Source: an uncultured Nitrosomonadales bacterium
GTDB taxonomy: Bacteria; Pseudomonadota; Gammaproteobacteria; Burkholderiales; Gallionellaceae
Direction of reading: 5' to 3'
DNA: 64,000 nt
Assembly (NCBI GenBank): GCA_903861075.1
Contig: CAIOSY010000009.1
Location: 1-64,000, forward strand
Part shown: in pieces, positions 10,754-23,945 of the stretch
Numbering within the stretch: the first letter of the stretch is position 1
How the letters are laid out: every line of letters starts with the position of its first letter
Program-made: the position numbers and the translations under genes
Notes under the pieces: model-generated
Told to the model about the DNA's origin: nothing
The model's database searches: none
The model's input: only the letters and a program-made list of their open reading frames with translations

Positions 10754-13062
10754 TAAAGTGGCTGCTCTCCGCTAGCGGGGGTGGGTTTAGAGGTGTCAGC
10801 CGGCTCAGGTGACGATTGCATACCCGGGGTATTTTCCTGATAGAAATATTCCTCGCGAGAGCTGCTTTCATCCCTATGCCCGCCTTCATTGATACGTTCC
10901 GCCACCATGTTTTCCGGCAGGGTGTATTCTGCTTCAGGCACGTTTTTGAGTACCGTTGCCATATAACTTATCCACATTGGCAGTGCAGCACCACCGCCTG
11001 TTTCTTTGTCTCCCAGACTGCGCGGCTGATCGAATCCCATCCATGCTATGCCGACGACCGTGGGTTGAAAACCGCAAAACCAGGCATCAATTGAATCATT
11101 GGTGGTGCCGGTTTTTCCTGCCAGATCCTGACGGCCGAGTTGCATGGCGCGAATGGCTGTTCCGTGTTTAACCACGTCCTGCATCATGCTCACCATCGTG
11201 TAGGCGTTACGCACATCGATGACTTGTTCGGCATTCAAAGTGGCGACAGCAGGAATTGCTTCGCTTAATTTTTGGCCATCTGCATTATCAATGTGTTGGA
11301 TGAAATAGGGGTGTACACGAAATCCACCATTAGCAAATACCGAATATCCGGTAAGCATTTGCAGCGGGGTAACCGACCCGGCACCAAGCGCCATCGTAAG
11401 ATAAGGCGGATGTTTTTCAGCATCCAGACCGAACTTGGTTATGTAGTCCTGAACATATTGGGGTGTGATGGCCTGCAAAATGCGGATAGACACCATGTTT
11501 TTGGATTTGATCAGCGCTTGACGCATGCGCATCGGCCCTTCAAATTTCCCATCGTAGTTTTTTGGCTGCCAGGGTTCGCTGCCGGTTTGGTCAGAGCCAA
11601 ACGATAAAGGGGCGTCGTTAATAATCGTGGCGGGTGTAAATCCCTTTTCCAAGGCTGCGGAGTAAATGAAGGGTTTAAAGCTGGAGCCGGGTTGTCGCCA
11701 TGCCTGGGTAATATGATTGAACTGGCTGTGGTTAAAGTCAAACCCGCCGATGAGCGAGTAGATCGCACCATTGCGCGGATTGCCGGAGACAAATGCAGAT
11801 TCTACCTGGGGTAGTTGACTGATTTGCCAGCTACCCTGCTCGTTTTTTTGTACCCGGATTACGGAACCGACGACGATGCGTTGATTGAGCGCAACCTTGT
11901 CAGTCAATGCCCGTTGGGCAAAATGCAGCGCTTCACCGGTAAGGGTTACGCGTTCACCCCCTTTGCAGTAAGCCTGGATCTGTGTGGGAGTGACAGCAAG
12001 AACGACAGCCGGTAGCAAGTCATCATTATCAGTGGAATCCTGTAATTCCTCTTCCAGATATTCTTCACCATGATCTTTTTGTAAGTTGATAAAGCGTTCA
12101 GGCCCTCTGTATCCATGGCGTCTATCATAGTCGAGTACGCCCTTGCGAACGGCCTGATAGGCGGCCAGTTGATCTTGCTGACGTATCGTTGTATAAACTT
12201 TGAGCCCTGCAGTGTAGGTTGCGTCCTGGTATTTTTGATACACAAACTGACGAACCATCTCATTGAGATAGTCCGATTTAACGGGAAACTCTTGACTGCC
12301 GTGTTTCGCAACGATGATTTGATTCTGGGCTATTTTCAGTTCTGCATCCGTGATGAAATGCAGTTCGTGCATGCGTCTGAGCACATACAATTGACGTAAT
12401 TTTGCGCGCTTGGGATTTACCACAGGGTTATAGCTCGAAGGCGCTTTTGGTAAGCCTGCGAGCATGGCCGCTTCAGCTATCGAGATTTGATCTAAGGGTT
12501 TGCCAAAATAGATCTGGGAGGCGGCAGCAAAACCATACGAGCGCTGCCCTAGATAAATCTGGTTGATGTAGAGCTGAAAAATATCGTTCTTACTCAGATA
12601 GTGTTCAATCTTGAAGGCCAGCAACATTTCATTAAATTTGCGCGTCAGCGTTTTTTCCTTGGACAGGAAAAAATTTCGGGCAACCTGCATGGTAATGGTA
12701 CTGGCGCCTTGTCTGGCTCCGCCTGCTGTGAAATTGGACAGTGCGGCGCGTAATACCCCTGTGTAATCGACACCACCATGCTGATAAAACCGGTCATCTT
12801 CTGCGGCCAGAATCGCATTTTTCATTGCATCAGGAACATCCGCAATTTTGACTAGCGCTCTGCGTTCCTCGCCGAACTCGCCCAGTAATAAGCCTTCGGC
12901 GCTATAAATGCGCAGGGGGACTTTAGGATGATAATCAGTCAGTACCTCAAGTGAAGGTAAGCTGGGGTAGGTCAGCATCACAGCCATGCCAAACAAAAGC
13001 ACAGGAAGCGCAATGAGCGCGAGCAATATGACAACGGGGAGCAGCCAACGGCGTTTGGACAT
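10753..13062 (-). CDS. mrcA: penicillin-binding protein 1A
   Basis: Transglycosylase EDDRFYQHGGVDY, GASTITMQVARNFFLS; transpeptidase QPGSSFKPFIYSAALE, AGKTGTTNDSIDAWFCGF. Confidence 0.96.
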   Translation of the reverse strand: MSKRRWLLPVVILLALIALPVLLFGMAVMLTYPSLPSLEVLTDYHPKVPLRIYSAEGLLLGEFGEERRALVKIADVPDAMKNAILAAEDDRFYQHGGVDYTGVLRAALSNFTAGGARQGASTITMQVARNFFLSKEKTLTRKFNEMLLAFKIEHYLSKNDIFQLYINQIYLGQRSYGFAAASQIYFGKPLDQISIAEAAMLAGLPKAPSSYNPVVNPKRAKLRQLYVLRRMHELHFITDAELKIAQNQIIVAKHGSQEFPVKSDYLNEMVRQFVYQKYQDATYTAGLKVYTTIRQQDQLAAYQAVRKGVLDYDRRHGYRGPERFINLQKDHGEEYLEEELQDSTDNDDLLPAVVLAVTPTQIQAYCKGGERVTLTGEALHFAQRALTDKVALNQRIVVGSVIRVQKNEQGSWQISQLPQVESAFVSGNPRNGAIYSLIGGFDFNHSQFNHITQAWRQPGSSFKPFIYSAALEKGFTPATIINDAPLSFGSDQTGSEPWQPKNYDGKFEGPMRMRQALIKSKNMVSIRILQAITPQYVQDYITKFGLDAEKHPPYLTMALGAGSVTPLQMLTGYSVFANGGFRVHPYFIQHIDNADGQKLSEAIPAVATLNAEQVIDVRNAYTMVSMMQDVVKHGTAIRAMQLGRQDLAGKTGTTNDSIDAWFCGFQPTVVGIAWMGFDQPRSLGDKETGGGAALPMWISYMATVLKNVPEAEYTLPENMVAERINEGGHRDESSSREEYFYQENTPGMQSSPEPADTSKPTPASGEQPL

Positions 13063-13241
13063 AGTGGTTCAAAAATAATTGATAATGATTCCTTAACGGA
13101 TGCGACGATTATACGGGATAAATTATGCCGCTATAAAACACCTTCAAAGAGAGGCTTTTTTTGTTGTGCTGTCGTGTGTTCGTTAGGGTGATTTTGACCA
13201 CTGCTTTTTCATCTGGCTGCTAATCGTTTACAATTGCAACT

Positions 13242-13811
13242 ATGCAAAACTATTCCTCTGATAACACTAAAAATCGTAAATATTTATCTGGTAACCTGAT
13301 TCTAATTGGGATGATGGGTTCAGGTAAAACGACCATGGGTCGTATTCTGGCAAAACATCTTGATAAGGTTTTTATAGATAGCGACGAGGAAATCCAGTTT
13401 CGTACCGGCGTGACGATTCCGCATATTTTTGATGTGGAAGGTGAACCTGGCTTTCGCCAGCGCGAAACGGCGACGCTGGAGGCGTTAGTGTGCCGTGATA
13501 ATCTGGTGTTGGCGACGGGAGGCGGAATGGCGATCGCCGAAGAGAATCGCGAAATGATGCGGCAAAACGGTATCGTTATTTATCTTAAGGCCAATGTTCA
13601 TGATCTATGGTTGCGTACACGCAATGATAAAAATCGTCCGTTACTGCAAACGGGTAATGTGTATGCCAAACTGGGCGAGCTTTTGCATCAGCGAGATTCG
13701 TTTTACAGGCAGGCGGCTGATCTTGTCATCCCAACGGGGCGGCAAAGTGTTCATGCGCTTATGTTGCGATTAGTCAGTGAAATTGAGAATTACCGGAAAA
13801 AAAACCAATAA
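13242..13811 (+). CDS. aroK: shikimate kinase
   Basis: [42 protein letters not shown]. Confidence 0.95.
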   Translation: MQNYSSDNTKNRKYLSGNLILIGMMGSGKTTMGRILAKHLDKVFIDSDEEIQFRTGVTIPHIFDVEGEPGFRQRETATLEALVCRDNLVLATGGGMAIAEENREMMRQNGIVIYLKANVHDLWLRTRNDKNRPLLQTGNVYAKLGELLHQRDSFYRQAADLVIPTGRQSVHALMLRLVSEIENYRKKNQ

Positions 13812-13816
13812 AAATT

Positions 13817-14902
13817 ATGCATACATTAACAGTAGGGTTAGGCGAGCGCAGTTATCCGATCTATATCGGTACAGGTTTGTTGGCTAACGCGGCACTATTA
13901 AAAGCGCATTTTCCCAATCAGCGTGCGGCTATCGTGACCAATACAACGATAGCACCGCTGTATTTGGCGCAATTAAAACGCACTTTGCAAGAGATCGGTG
14001 TGAGTAGTGTGGATATTATTTTGCCCGATGGTGAAATTTACAAGACATCGGATACGCTCAATCTGATCTATGATGCTCTGCTTACCCATCGTTGCGAGCG
14101 CAGTACACCGCTTATCGCTTTGGGTGGTGGGGTGATAGGCGATATGACAGGTTATGCTGCGGCGAGTTATTTGCGCGGCGTACCCTTTATTCAAATCCCC
14201 ACTACTTTACTTTCGCAGGTAGACTCATCGGTTGGTGGTAAAACAGGTATCAATCATCCGTTGGGCAAAAATATGATAGGTGCATTTTATCAGCCAAAAT
14301 TGGTCATTGCTGATATTGCCACGTTGAATACCTTGCCTGACAATGAGTTGTCAGCAGGCTTGGCGGAAGTTATTAAGTACGGTTTGATTCGTGATTTATC
14401 TTTTTTGGCATGGCTGGAACTCAATATCGAAAAGTTGCTGGCACGCGATCCGGAGGCACTGCAATATGCTGTGATGCGCAGTTGCCAAAATAAGGCCGAG
14501 GTTGTGATGGCGGATGAACGAGAAAGTGGCGAGCGTGCATTGTTGAATTTGGGTCACACCTTTGGACATGCGATTGAGTCGGGCATGGGGTATGGTGTGT
14601 GGTTGCACGGGGAAGCCGTGGCGGCAGGGACGCTGATGGCAGCCGATTTATCGCAGCGCCTGGGTTGGTTGAGTGATGCCGATGTTGCCCGTACTCGTGC
14701 GCTATTTTTACGTGCCAGGTTACCCGTTTGCGGCCCTGATCTGGGCGAAGATCGTTATTTGAATTATATGGGGCACGATAAAAAGGTGGAGGCTGGCAAG
14801 CTGCGTTTTGTGTTGTTAAAAAAAATCGGGCAAGCCGTCATTGAGGGCAATGTTCCTGCCGGCTTGTTGCAGCAAACCTTGGCGGCCTGCGTGCATGAAT
14901 AA
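13817..14902 (+). CDS. aroB: 3-dehydroquinate synthase
   Basis: [58 protein letters not shown]. Confidence 0.97.
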   Translation: MHTLTVGLGERSYPIYIGTGLLANAALLKAHFPNQRAAIVTNTTIAPLYLAQLKRTLQEIGVSSVDIILPDGEIYKTSDTLNLIYDALLTHRCERSTPLIALGGGVIGDMTGYAAASYLRGVPFIQIPTTLLSQVDSSVGGKTGINHPLGKNMIGAFYQPKLVIADIATLNTLPDNELSAGLAEVIKYGLIRDLSFLAWLELNIEKLLARDPEALQYAVMRSCQNKAEVVMADERESGERALLNLGHTFGHAIESGMGYGVWLHGEAVAAGTLMAADLSQRLGWLSDADVARTRALFLRARLPVCGPDLGEDRYLNYMGHDKKVEAGKLRFVLLKKIGQAVIEGNVPAGLLQQTLAACVHE

Positions 14903-16031
14903 GCTTGCCACTTATGCGGTTAGTGAGGAAAATTCACGCGGCAGAAAGTTTGCAGAGCCTCGGGCGCAAGGCCGCAGTGAATTTCAGCGCGACCGTGATC
15001 GCATCATTCATTCGAGCGCCTTTCGTCGTTTGGAGTATAAAACCCAGGTGTTCGTAAATCATGAGGGTGATCTGTTTCGAACGCGCCTCACGCACAGCAT
15101 TGAGGTTGCGCAAATAGCCCGTTCTATTTCACGTCGTTTGAATTTAAACGAGGATTTGACGGAAGCTATTTCACTGGCGCATGATTTGGGGCATACGCCA
15201 TTCGGTCATGCGGGTCAGGATGCGTTGAATGAATGTATGCAGTCCTATGGCGGTTTTGAACATAATCTGCAATCTGTTCGGGTGGTTGATGTGCTAGAGG
15301 AGCGCTACGCCGATTTTGATGGTCTTAATCTGTGTTTTGAGACGCGTGAGGGGATGCTCAAACACTGTACACTGACCCGCGCGGCGCAATTGGCGGAGTT
15401 GGGCGAGCGTTTTATGATGGGTCGTCGCCCTTCGCTTGAGGGGCAAATTGCCAATTTAGCGGATGAAATCGCTTATAACAATCACGATGTCGATGATGGT
15501 TTGCGGTCGGGTTTAATTACACTGGAACAATTGACAGAGGTACCGTTGGTCTCCCGGCATTTGCAGCAAGTCCGCGAGTCCTATCCCGGTTTGACAGAGC
15601 GGCGTGTGGTCCATGAGACGGTCAGGCGCATGATAAACACCTTGGTGAGCGATTTGATTCGACAAAGTGCTGAAAATATTGCCGGGCATAATCTGATGAC
15701 TTTGGATGATGTGCGCCAGGCTCCGTTGCTGATTGGCTTTAGCCCTGAAATGCAGCAAGCGCAGCGCGCACTCAAAAAATTCTTGAATACGCATTTGTAT
15801 CGTCACTATCGTGTTATGCGTATGAGCGCCAAAGCGCAGCGTATTATTCGGGATTTGTTTGGCGTATTTATCGCGGATCCTCGTTTGTTGCCAACGCAGT
15901 TTCAATCTGTTAAAACTCAAAGTGAACACGTTCATGCGCGTGTCGTTGCTGACTATATCGCGGGTATGACGGATCGTTATGCCGTACGTGAGCATAAAAG
16001 AATTTTTGCTGTTGAAGAAGCGGCTTTTTAA
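14895..16031 (+). CDS. deoxyguanosinetriphosphate triphosphohydrolase-like HD protein
   Basis: Start reset to ATG 14895 ([19 protein letters not shown]); [35 protein letters not shown]. Confidence 0.93.
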   Translation: MNKLATYAVSEENSRGRKFAEPRAQGRSEFQRDRDRIIHSSAFRRLEYKTQVFVNHEGDLFRTRLTHSIEVAQIARSISRRLNLNEDLTEAISLAHDLGHTPFGHAGQDALNECMQSYGGFEHNLQSVRVVDVLEERYADFDGLNLCFETREGMLKHCTLTRAAQLAELGERFMMGRRPSLEGQIANLADEIAYNNHDVDDGLRSGLITLEQLTEVPLVSRHLQQVRESYPGLTERRVVHETVRRMINTLVSDLIRQSAENIAGHNLMTLDDVRQAPLLIGFSPEMQQAQRALKKFLNTHLYRHYRVMRMSAKAQRIIRDLFGVFIADPRLLPTQFQSVKTQSEHVHARVVADYIAGMTDRYAVREHKRIFAVEEAAF

Positions 16032-16166
16032 GTTGTTTTTCAGGGTGTCTGGTGGGGTTGAGGCGCTTATATTTTGTGCGAGGTGTGCCTGTTTGGTTGC
16101 CGATATTCATGATTAGAGGTAATATTCCAGCCCTTTTGCGTTTGTATTTGTGCAGGGTTGGTAGGT

Positions 16167-16191
16167 ATGACGACGTGTGTCGTCATTTTTT
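16167..16191 (+). terminator. intrinsic terminator between dgt-like gene and gltB
   Basis: ATGACGAC-GTGT-GTCGTCAT followed by TTTTT. Confidence 0.75.
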
Positions 16192-16275
16192 GCGTTAATT
16201 AGCGCGTTTAAATGGAGGCGGTATAGCCGCAGTTCTGTTTTTTTGACGCTCAGTTTGATTTGATTGAGGTATGCC

Positions 16276-19200
16276 GTGGTTAATTTGCCGATGCAACAAG
16301 GTTTGTATGACCCGCGTCAAGAGCGCGATGCCTGTGGAGTGGGTTTTGTCGCTCACATTAAGGGTAAAAAAAGTCATGATATGGTTAGTCAGGGTTTGCA
16401 AATACTGGAAAATTTGACGCATCGAGGGGCAACGGGTGCGGATCCGTTGGCAGGAGATGGCGCGGGTATTCTATTGCAAATCCCGGATGCATTTTTCCGC
16501 ACACAATGCGCAAGTTTGGGATTTTCCCTGCCGGAATCGTATGGCGTGGGGATGTTGTTTTTGCCAGTCGATCATTCGGCACGTGTAGCGTGCGAGCAAC
16601 TTATCGCTGATAAGATTGCGGCAGAAGGTCAACACTTGTTAGGTTGGCGTGACGTTCCCGTGGATAGTTCAATTTTAGGCGAGAGCGTTAAATTAGTTGA
16701 GCCGTTGGTACGCCAGGTGTTTATTGGTCGAGGTGATAATTGCGCCGACACAGATGCATTTGAACGCAAGTTGTTTGTGATACGCAAGACCGCCGAACAT
16801 GCGGTGAATAATCTGCCTGGCGCACAAGGACTTGGTTTTTACATTCCGTCTTTGTCAGCTCGCACGATTGTTTACAAGGGAATGTTGCTGGCGGATCAGG
16901 TGGGCAAATATTACCCGGATTTGCAGGATAAAAGTTTGATCAGCGCATTGGCGCTCGTGCATCAGCGTTTTTCTACCAATACCTTCCCGACCTGGAATCT
17001 GGCACACCCCTTCCGTATGATTGCGCACAATGGTGAAATCAATACCGTGCGCGGCAATGTGAACTGGATGGCCGCACGTCATGCCGCGATGTCATCGAAA
17101 CTCCTGGGTGAAGATTTAGAAAAGCTCTGGCCGCTGATCGTAGGTGGTCAATCGGATTCAGCCTGTTTTGATAATGCACTGGAGTTGCTTGTGGCAGGTG
17201 GTTATTCCTTGCCGCACGCGATGATGTTGCTCATCCCTGAGGCCTGGGCGGGTAATCCCTTGATGGATGAAGAGCGTCGCGCATTCTATGAATACCATGC
17301 CGCGCTCATGGAGCCGTGGGATGGTCCGGCTGCCGTGGCCTTTACCGATGGACGTATGATAGGTGCGACGCTGGATCGAAATGGTCTGCGTCCTGCGCGC
17401 TATTTGATTACTGACGATGATGTGGTTTTGCTCGCCTCTGAAATGGGCGTGCTGAATATTCCTCAGCATAAAGTGGTCAAGAAATGGCGTTTACAACCAG
17501 GCCGTATGTTCCTGATCGATATGGAAGCCGGTCGTATCATTGACGATAATGAGCTGAAAAATCAATTGGCCACGGCTAAGCCTTATCGTCAGTGGATAGA
17601 CGAGTCGCGTTTTTTCTTGAGCGAACTTCCTTTGACGATAAGCGAAACTAAACTGGCTGCCTCATTGCTAGATACCCAGCAAGGCTTTGGCTACTCACAA
17701 GAGGATATCAAGTTTATTCTGGCGCCTATGGTGAGTGCGGGCGAGGAGCCGACAGGGTCAATGGGAACCGATGCGGCACTGGCTGTGTTGTCGAACAAGA
17801 ATCGCTCGTTCTATGATTATTTCCAGCAGTTGTTTGCCCAGGTAACGAATCCGCCTATCGATCCGATACGTGAAGAAATCGTGATGTCGCTCACTTCTTT
17901 TATCGGCCCTAAGCCTAATTTGCTTGGGATTGATGAGACCGTCCCTTCGCTGCGTCTTGAGGTGCATCAGCCGGTATTGTCTAATGACGATATCGCCCGA
18001 TTGCGCAATATCCATCAACTCACGGAAGGGCGTTACCGTTCTTTGGTTCTTGACATGACTTACCCTGTCGCTGAAGCGGTGACAGGCTGCGAAGTTGCTG
18101 TGAGGGCGCTGTGTGCGGCAGCGGATAAAGCGGTTGCGGATGGTTACAATGTATTGATTTTGTCAGATCGCGCGATGTCGGCGGAGCGCGTGGCGATTCC
18201 CGCTTTGGTTGCTTGCGCTAAAGTACATCAACATTTGGTTGCTGAGGGTTTGCGTACCAGTACGGGCTTGGTCGTCGATACGGGATCAGCACGCGAAGTG
18301 CATCACTTTGCTTTGTTGGCAGGTTATGGTGCGGAAGCTGTGTGCCCATGGTTAGCATTTGAAACGATCACGGCGATGAGCGTGGCGTCAGGTGCGGATG
18401 CAAAGAATGCCAAGAAGTACTTCATCAAGGCGATCGACAAGGGTTTGATGAAGGTGATGTCCAAGATGGGTATTTCTACCTATCAATCTTACTGTGGTGC
18501 ACAAATATTTGAAGCGGTTGGTTTGAATGCGTCATTCGTGTCGGAATTTTTCACCGGTACGGCAACTCAGATTGAGGGTATTGGTTTGCGCGAGGTGGCT
18601 GAAGAAGCCTTGCGTGCGCATCGCGACGCGTTCGGTAATAATCCTGTTTTGGCTCATGCGTTAGAAGCAGGGGGCGAATATGCCTACCGCGTGCGTGGTG
18701 AAGAACATATGTGGACACCGGATACGATCGCTAAATTGCAAATGGCGACACGGACCAATAATGCGTCAACTTACAAGGAATACGCTAAGCTGATCAACGA
18801 GCAAAGTACCAAGTTGAAAACGCTGCGCGGACTGTTTGAGATTAAACCGGCAGGTGATGCCGTTCCTCTGGCAGAAGTCGAATCGGCGGCAGACATTGTT
18901 AAACGTTTTGTCACGGGTGCCATGTCCCTGGGTTCAATTTCAACCGAAGCGCACAGTACCCTGGCAATTGCGATGAATCGCATAGGCGGCAAGTCCAATA
19001 CAGGCGAAGGCGGTGAAGATGCTGCGCGCTTTGCGGTGTTAAAGGGGGGCGAAATGCTCTCTGATATCATCGGCAAGAGTCGCATCGAGGCGGATCGTCA
19101 AATGTTGCCGGGGGACTCCCTGCGCTCGAAGATCAAACAGGTGGCATCCGGTCGTTTCGGGGTGACTGCGGAGTATCTATCCAGTGCAGATCAAATCCAG

Positions 19201-20919
19201 ATTAAAATGGCGCAGGGCGCAAAACCCGGTGAAGGCGGTCAGTTGCCTGGTCACAAGGTGTCGGAATACATCGCTAAATTGCGTTTTTCAGTGCCCGGTG
19301 TCGGGCTGATTTCTCCGCCGCCGCATCACGATATTTATTCGATCGAAGATCTGGCGCAACTAATACATGACTTGAAGAACTCGAATCCTTCCGCGTCGAT
19401 TTCGGTCAAGCTGGTGTCCGAAGTGGGCGTAGGAACGGTTGCTGCCGGGGTGTCCAAAGCCAAGGCCGATCATATCGTGGTATCCGGTTTTGACGGCGGC
19501 ACAGGTGCATCACCCTTGTCCTCGATTAAGCATGCAGGCACGCCGTGGGAATTGGGTCTGGCCGAAGCGCAACAAACTCTGGTGCTCAACCAGTTGCGAG
19601 GCCGTGTCGCCTTGCAAGTGGACGGTCAGTTGAAAACCGGCCGTGATGTGTTGATAGGTGCACTTTTGGGTGCGGACGAATTTGGCTTTGCTACTGCACC
19701 GCTGGTTGTGCAAGGTTGCATCATGATGCGCAAATGTCATCTCAATACCTGTCCTGTCGGTGTTGCGACACAAGATCCTGAGTTGCGTCGCAAATTTACC
19801 GGTCAACCAGAGCATGTGGTGAATTACTTTTTCTTTGTCGCCGAAGAAGTGCGTGAATTGATGGCGCAGATGGGTATACGACGCTTTGTTGATTTGATAG
19901 GCCGCTCCGATTTGCTGGATGTAAAACACAGTATTGCGCACTGGAAATCACAGGGTTTAGATTTCTCCAGGGTATTTCATCAGCCAAACGTACCCGTTCA
20001 TGTGGCACGTAAACACGCGGAACAGCAGGATCATGAATTAGATAAGGCGTTGGATAATATTTTGATTTCTCAGGCTTCTGCGGCTCTAGCCAGTGGATCG
20101 CCTGTTATTATTGATAGCCAAATTCGCAATGTTAATCGCACGGTTGGGACGATGCTTTCGCATGAGGTCGCTAAGCGTTACGGTAATGCAGGTTTGCCTG
20201 CTGATACCCTGCGCGTAAACTTTACAGGCACAGCGGGTCAGAGTTTTGGCGCTTTCCTGGCGCATGGCATTTCATTTGAATTGCGTGGTGAAGGTAATGA
20301 TTACGTCGGCAAAGGATTGTGTGGCGGTCGTATTGCCATCATGCCGCCTAACGAGGCCAACCTGGTTGCAGCGGATAATATTATCGTCGGCAATACCGTA
20401 TTGTATGGTGCGACTTCCGGTGAATGCTATTTAAATGGCGTCGCGGGCGAGCGCTTTGCGGTGCGTAATTCGGGCGCGATTGCCGTCGTCGAGGGGTTGG
20501 GTGATCATGGCTGTGAATATATGACCGGTGGCATGGTGGTTGTGTTGGGGCAAACCGGACGAAACTTTGCGGCGGGTATGTCGGGTGGTGTGGCTTATGT
20601 GCTTGATGAAACCGGAGATTTCGAACAACGTTGCAATTTGACAATGGTCGATTTGGAGCCGGTTGAAGAAAGCCTGGGTGACGTTGAAGATGCGTTCGCA
20701 GGTCGTGTTCATTTTAACCATTTGAACAAGGCGGATGAGCAGGCATTGCGTGAGCAGATTGAAAAACATTTGCTCTATACGAATAGCGAGCGGGCCAGAC
20801 TGATTTTGGAAAACTGGGTAACTTATTTGCCCAAGTTTACCAAGGTTATGCCTACCGATTATCGCCGTGCGTTGCAGGAGCAAGCGGCGCAAAAACTAAA
20901 CCAAGGGGAGGCTGCATAA
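16276..20919 (+). CDS. gltB: glutamate synthase large subunit
   Basis: ORF 16264-20919; GTG at 16276 preceded by GAGGT is the likelier start; [40 protein letters not shown]. Confidence 0.96.
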   Translation: MVNLPMQQGLYDPRQERDACGVGFVAHIKGKKSHDMVSQGLQILENLTHRGATGADPLAGDGAGILLQIPDAFFRTQCASLGFSLPESYGVGMLFLPVDHSARVACEQLIADKIAAEGQHLLGWRDVPVDSSILGESVKLVEPLVRQVFIGRGDNCADTDAFERKLFVIRKTAEHAVNNLPGAQGLGFYIPSLSARTIVYKGMLLADQVGKYYPDLQDKSLISALALVHQRFSTNTFPTWNLAHPFRMIAHNGEINTVRGNVNWMAARHAAMSSKLLGEDLEKLWPLIVGGQSDSACFDNALELLVAGGYSLPHAMMLLIPEAWAGNPLMDEERRAFYEYHAALMEPWDGPAAVAFTDGRMIGATLDRNGLRPARYLITDDDVVLLASEMGVLNIPQHKVVKKWRLQPGRMFLIDMEAGRIIDDNELKNQLATAKPYRQWIDESRFFLSELPLTISETKLAASLLDTQQGFGYSQEDIKFILAPMVSAGEEPTGSMGTDAALAVLSNKNRSFYDYFQQLFAQVTNPPIDPIREEIVMSLTSFIGPKPNLLGIDETVPSLRLEVHQPVLSNDDIARLRNIHQLTEGRYRSLVLDMTYPVAEAVTGCEVAVRALCAAADKAVADGYNVLILSDRAMSAERVAIPALVACAKVHQHLVAEGLRTSTGLVVDTGSAREVHHFALLAGYGAEAVCPWLAFETITAMSVASGADAKNAKKYFIKAIDKGLMKVMSKMGISTYQSYCGAQIFEAVGLNASFVSEFFTGTATQIEGIGLREVAEEALRAHRDAFGNNPVLAHALEAGGEYAYRVRGEEHMWTPDTIAKLQMATRTNNASTYKEYAKLINEQSTKLKTLRGLFEIKPAGDAVPLAEVESAADIVKRFVTGAMSLGSISTEAHSTLAIAMNRIGGKSNTGEGGEDAARFAVLKGGEMLSDIIGKSRIEADRQMLPGDSLRSKIKQVASGRFGVTAEYLSSADQIQIKMAQGAKPGEGGQLPGHKVSEYIAKLRFSVPGVGLISPPPHHDIYSIEDLAQLIHDLKNSNPSASISVKLVSEVGVGTVAAGVSKAKADHIVVSGFDGGTGASPLSSIKHAGTPWELGLAEAQQTLVLNQLRGRVALQVDGQLKTGRDVLIGALLGADEFGFATAPLVVQGCIMMRKCHLNTCPVGVATQDPELRRKFTGQPEHVVNYFFFVAEEVRELMAQMGIRRFVDLIGRSDLLDVKHSIAHWKSQGLDFSRVFHQPNVPVHVARKHAEQQDHELDKALDNILISQASAALASGSPVIIDSQIRNVNRTVGTMLSHEVAKRYGNAGLPADTLRVNFTGTAGQSFGAFLAHGISFELRGEGNDYVGKGLCGGRIAIMPPNEANLVAADNIIVGNTVLYGATSGECYLNGVAGERFAVRNSGAIAVVEGLGDHGCEYMTGGMVVVLGQTGRNFAAGMSGGVAYVLDETGDFEQRCNLTMVDLEPVEESLGDVEDAFAGRVHFNHLNKADEQALREQIEKHLLYTNSERARLILENWVTYLPKFTKVMPTDYRRALQEQAAQKLNQGEAA

Positions 20920-22373
20920 TGGGTAAGCCAACGGGTTTTATGGAGTTTGGGCGTCTGTCTGAGGTAAGCCTGCCAGTTGATGCCAGACTGACTAATTATC
21001 AAGAATTTGTATTGCATTTAACGGATGATCAGGCGAAGACGCAAGGTTCGCGTTGCATGGATTGCGGTATTCCTTTCTGTACCTCGGGGTGCCCTGTCAA
21101 TAACATTATTCCTGATTGGAATGATCTGGTCTATCGCGGTAACTGGCGTGCTGCGCTGGATGTTTTACATTCGACTAATAATTTTCCTGAGTTTACCGGT
21201 CGTTTGTGCCCTGCCCCTTGTGAAGCGGCCTGTACGCTAAACATCAACGATGATGCGGTGGGTATCAAGTCTATCGAGCACGCTATTATCGATAAGGGCT
21301 GGGAGCAAGGTTGGGTTACCCCGCAGATTTCAACAATAAAAACGGGCAAGACCGTGGCAGTGGTGGGGTCCGGTCCTGCAGGGATGGCGTGTGCGCAGCA
21401 ATTGGCCAGAGCCGGTCATGATGTAACGCTGTTCGAGAAGAATAGCCGTGTCGGTGGACTGATGCGTTACGGTATTCCTGATTTTAAGATGGAAAAGTCC
21501 CACATCGATCGTCGTATCGAGCAGATGGAGGCGGAAGGCGTTACATTTAAAACCTCAATATTTATTGGTACGGAATGTGAGGCCGGTGTTAATAATCAGG
21601 CAGTCGAGACAATTACGCCTGAGCAGCTATTGGCTACCTTTGATGCGGTGGTGTTGTCCGGTGGCGCTGAAACGCCGCGTGATTTACCGGTTCCGGGACG
21701 TGAATTAACGGGTATTTACAACGCAATGCAGTTTTTGCCACAACAAAATCGTGTTAATGCGGGTGATGAATTACCTGAACAGTTGCGCGCAAGCGGCAAG
21801 CATGTCGTGGTGATTGGTGGTGGTGATACGGGTTCTGATTGTGTAGGCACTTCAAATCGTCATGGCGCAGCATCGGTTACCCAGATTGAAGTGATGCCAA
21901 GGGCGCCTGATCAAGAAAATAAACCGTTGACCTGGCCGAATTGGCCGATGAAATTACGTACTTCAAGCTCGCATGAAGAAGGTTGTCATCGTGACTGGGC
22001 CATTGCAACCAAGGAGTTTATTGGTGCAGAGGGTAAGCTTGAAGGTTTGCGTGCCGTTCGGGTCGAATGGGTGGCCGGTAAAATGGTTGAAGTCGCAGAC
22101 AGCGAATTTGTACTGAAAGCGGATTTGGTATTTCTGGCTATGGGCTTTGTCAGTCCTGTGCAAAAAGTACTGGAAGCGTTTGGTGTGGAAAAAGATGCTC
22201 GTGGCAATATCAAAGCCAATACGGATGATTATCGCACCAGTGTGGATCGCGTCTTTGCCGCAGGCGATATGCGTCGCGGCCAGTCGCTCATTGTATGGGC
22301 GATACGCGAAGGTCGTCAGTGTGCACGTTCTGTGGATGAGTTCTTGATGGGCTCGTCTGTTTTACCGCATTAA
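20919..22373 (+). CDS. gltD: glutamate synthase small subunit
   Basis: [47 protein letters not shown]. Confidence 0.97.
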   Translation: MGKPTGFMEFGRLSEVSLPVDARLTNYQEFVLHLTDDQAKTQGSRCMDCGIPFCTSGCPVNNIIPDWNDLVYRGNWRAALDVLHSTNNFPEFTGRLCPAPCEAACTLNINDDAVGIKSIEHAIIDKGWEQGWVTPQISTIKTGKTVAVVGSGPAGMACAQQLARAGHDVTLFEKNSRVGGLMRYGIPDFKMEKSHIDRRIEQMEAEGVTFKTSIFIGTECEAGVNNQAVETITPEQLLATFDAVVLSGGAETPRDLPVPGRELTGIYNAMQFLPQQNRVNAGDELPEQLRASGKHVVVIGGGDTGSDCVGTSNRHGAASVTQIEVMPRAPDQENKPLTWPNWPMKLRTSSSHEEGCHRDWAIATKEFIGAEGKLEGLRAVRVEWVAGKMVEVADSEFVLKADLVFLAMGFVSPVQKVLEAFGVEKDARGNIKANTDDYRTSVDRVFAAGDMRRGQSLIVWAIREGRQCARSVDEFLMGSSVLPH

Positions 22374-22422
22374 CTTGTGGGAGGCGGCAGGTTTTCCGTC
22401 TATATAACAATAAAGGCTCTAC

Positions 22423-23487
22423 ATGAACTTCAAACTAAAGAACGATACTTTTCTGCGCGCCTTATTGCGTCAACCGACTGAATATACGCCGCTGTGGATG
22501 ATGCGTCAGGCAGGGCGATTCTTGCCGGAATACCGTGCAACGCGCGCGCGGGCAGGCAGTTTTCTGGGTTTATGCAAAAATCCTGACTTTGCCACTGAAG
22601 TGACTATGCAGCCGCTGGATCGTTATCCATTGGATGCGGCAATTTTGTTTTCGGATATTTTGACTGTGCCGGATGCAATGGGGCTGGGCTTATATTTTGC
22701 AGATGGTGAAGGTCCGAAGTTTGAACGTCCATTGCGTGATGAAACCGCTATTATGGCGTTGCAAGTGCCAGATATCGACAAGACCTTGCGTTATGTGACG
22801 GATGCGGTATCGCAAATCCGTAAAACACTCGATGGCCGTGTTCCTCTGATTGGATTTTCAGGCAGCCCTTTCACGCTTTCATGTTATATGGTTGAAGGCG
22901 GCGGGAGTGATGATTACGCGCGTGTAAAAACATTGATGTACAACGAACCGAAATTGATGCATCACATTTTGGAAGTGACGACACAAGCGGTGATTGCCTA
23001 CCTGAATGCACAGATAGAGGCCGGTGCGCAGGCCGTGATGATTTTCGATTCCTGGGGTGGCGTATTGTCTCATGCGGCTTACCATGAATTTTCACTGCCT
23101 TATACGCAGCGCATTGTGGAGGGTTTGATTAAGGAAAAAGACGGCGTACGCATTCCTAATGTTGTATTCACCAAGGGCGGAGGTCTTTGGATAGACAGTA
23201 TTGCGGCGACAGGTTGTGATGCGATCGGGCTGGATTGGACAATGGATATTGGTATTGCCCGTCAAAAAGTAGGCGATAGGGTCGCGCTACAAGGCAATCT
23301 GGATCCGGCGGTGTTATTTGCCAATCCGAATGCGATTCGCACTGAAGTCGAAAAGGTACTGAGCAGCTATGGTTTTGGTAGTGGCCATGTGTTTAATCTG
23401 GGTCACGGGATTTCGCAACACACCAATCCAGAGCATGTAGCGGCCATGGTGGCGGCTGTGCATGAGTTAAGTCGTAAATATCACTAA
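22423..23487 (+). CDS. hemE: uroporphyrinogen decarboxylase
   Basis: [48 protein letters not shown]. Confidence 0.97.
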   Translation: MNFKLKNDTFLRALLRQPTEYTPLWMMRQAGRFLPEYRATRARAGSFLGLCKNPDFATEVTMQPLDRYPLDAAILFSDILTVPDAMGLGLYFADGEGPKFERPLRDETAIMALQVPDIDKTLRYVTDAVSQIRKTLDGRVPLIGFSGSPFTLSCYMVEGGGSDDYARVKTLMYNEPKLMHHILEVTTQAVIAYLNAQIEAGAQAVMIFDSWGGVLSHAAYHEFSLPYTQRIVEGLIKEKDGVRIPNVVFTKGGGLWIDSIAATGCDAIGLDWTMDIGIARQKVGDRVALQGNLDPAVLFANPNAIRTEVEKVLSSYGFGSGHVFNLGHGISQHTNPEHVAAMVAAVHELSRKYH

Positions 23488-23498
23488 GTCTTGATATG

Positions 23499-23541
23499 GC
23501 CCACAAAAAACCGCAGGTTAACCCTGCGGTTTTTTGTGGGC
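23499..23541. terminator. bidirectional-looking intrinsic terminator after hemE
   Basis: Inverted repeat GCCCACAAAAAACCGCAGG ... CCTGCGGTTTTTTGTGGGC around a TTAAC loop. Confidence 0.85.
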
Positions 23542-23597
23542 GGTGGGTTACGGTAAGTCATACAACAATTTATGCGCATTTTAACGATAGGATAAGT

Positions 23598-23945
23598 ATG
23601 AAACTGCATCATTTTTTGCAACAACTGCAAGATGCTCCTGGCAGCATTGCTTTTAGTGATACGGTGGGTGTGATCGACTCGCTATACACTTTTACCCCGA
23701 CGACTTTTAGTAATGGGGGAATGGTGAATGAGTCGGGACAAAACTCAGGCTCTTGCAAGATCTTTTCATTTGCCAGCTTGCATGGATTGTCAGAACTGAG
23801 TACCTTAAACTGCTTTGGTGCTTATTATCGCGTTGATGTTCTAGAACACCCGCAAGGCAGCGATCACCAGAATATCAGGCGCTTTATGGTCTCCGGTTGG
23901 GCCGGGATCGTGTTTCAGGGGGATGCATTGAAACGAGTCGATTGA
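23598..23945 (+). CDS. HopJ type III effector family protein
   Basis: Start reset to ATG 23598: MKLHHFLQQLQDAPGSIAFSDTVGVIDSLYTFTPTTFSNG...NESGQNSGSCKIFSFASLHGLSE...DHQNIRRFM. Confidence 0.8.
   Translation: MKLHHFLQQLQDAPGSIAFSDTVGVIDSLYTFTPTTFSNGGMVNESGQNSGSCKIFSFASLHGLSELSTLNCFGAYYRVDVLEHPQGSDHQNIRRFMVSGWAGIVFQGDALKRVD

Noticed and set aside
13070-13095. Fur-box-like AATAATTGATAATGATT upstream of mrcA
   Set aside because: Only one arm matches the 19-bp Fur consensus (about 10 of 19 positions); expected in AT-rich promoter DNA.
23496-23597. N-terminal extension of the 149-aa ORF (MAHKKPQVNPAVFCG...)
   Set aside because: It reads through the strong hemE terminator; HopJ homology begins at ATG 23598.
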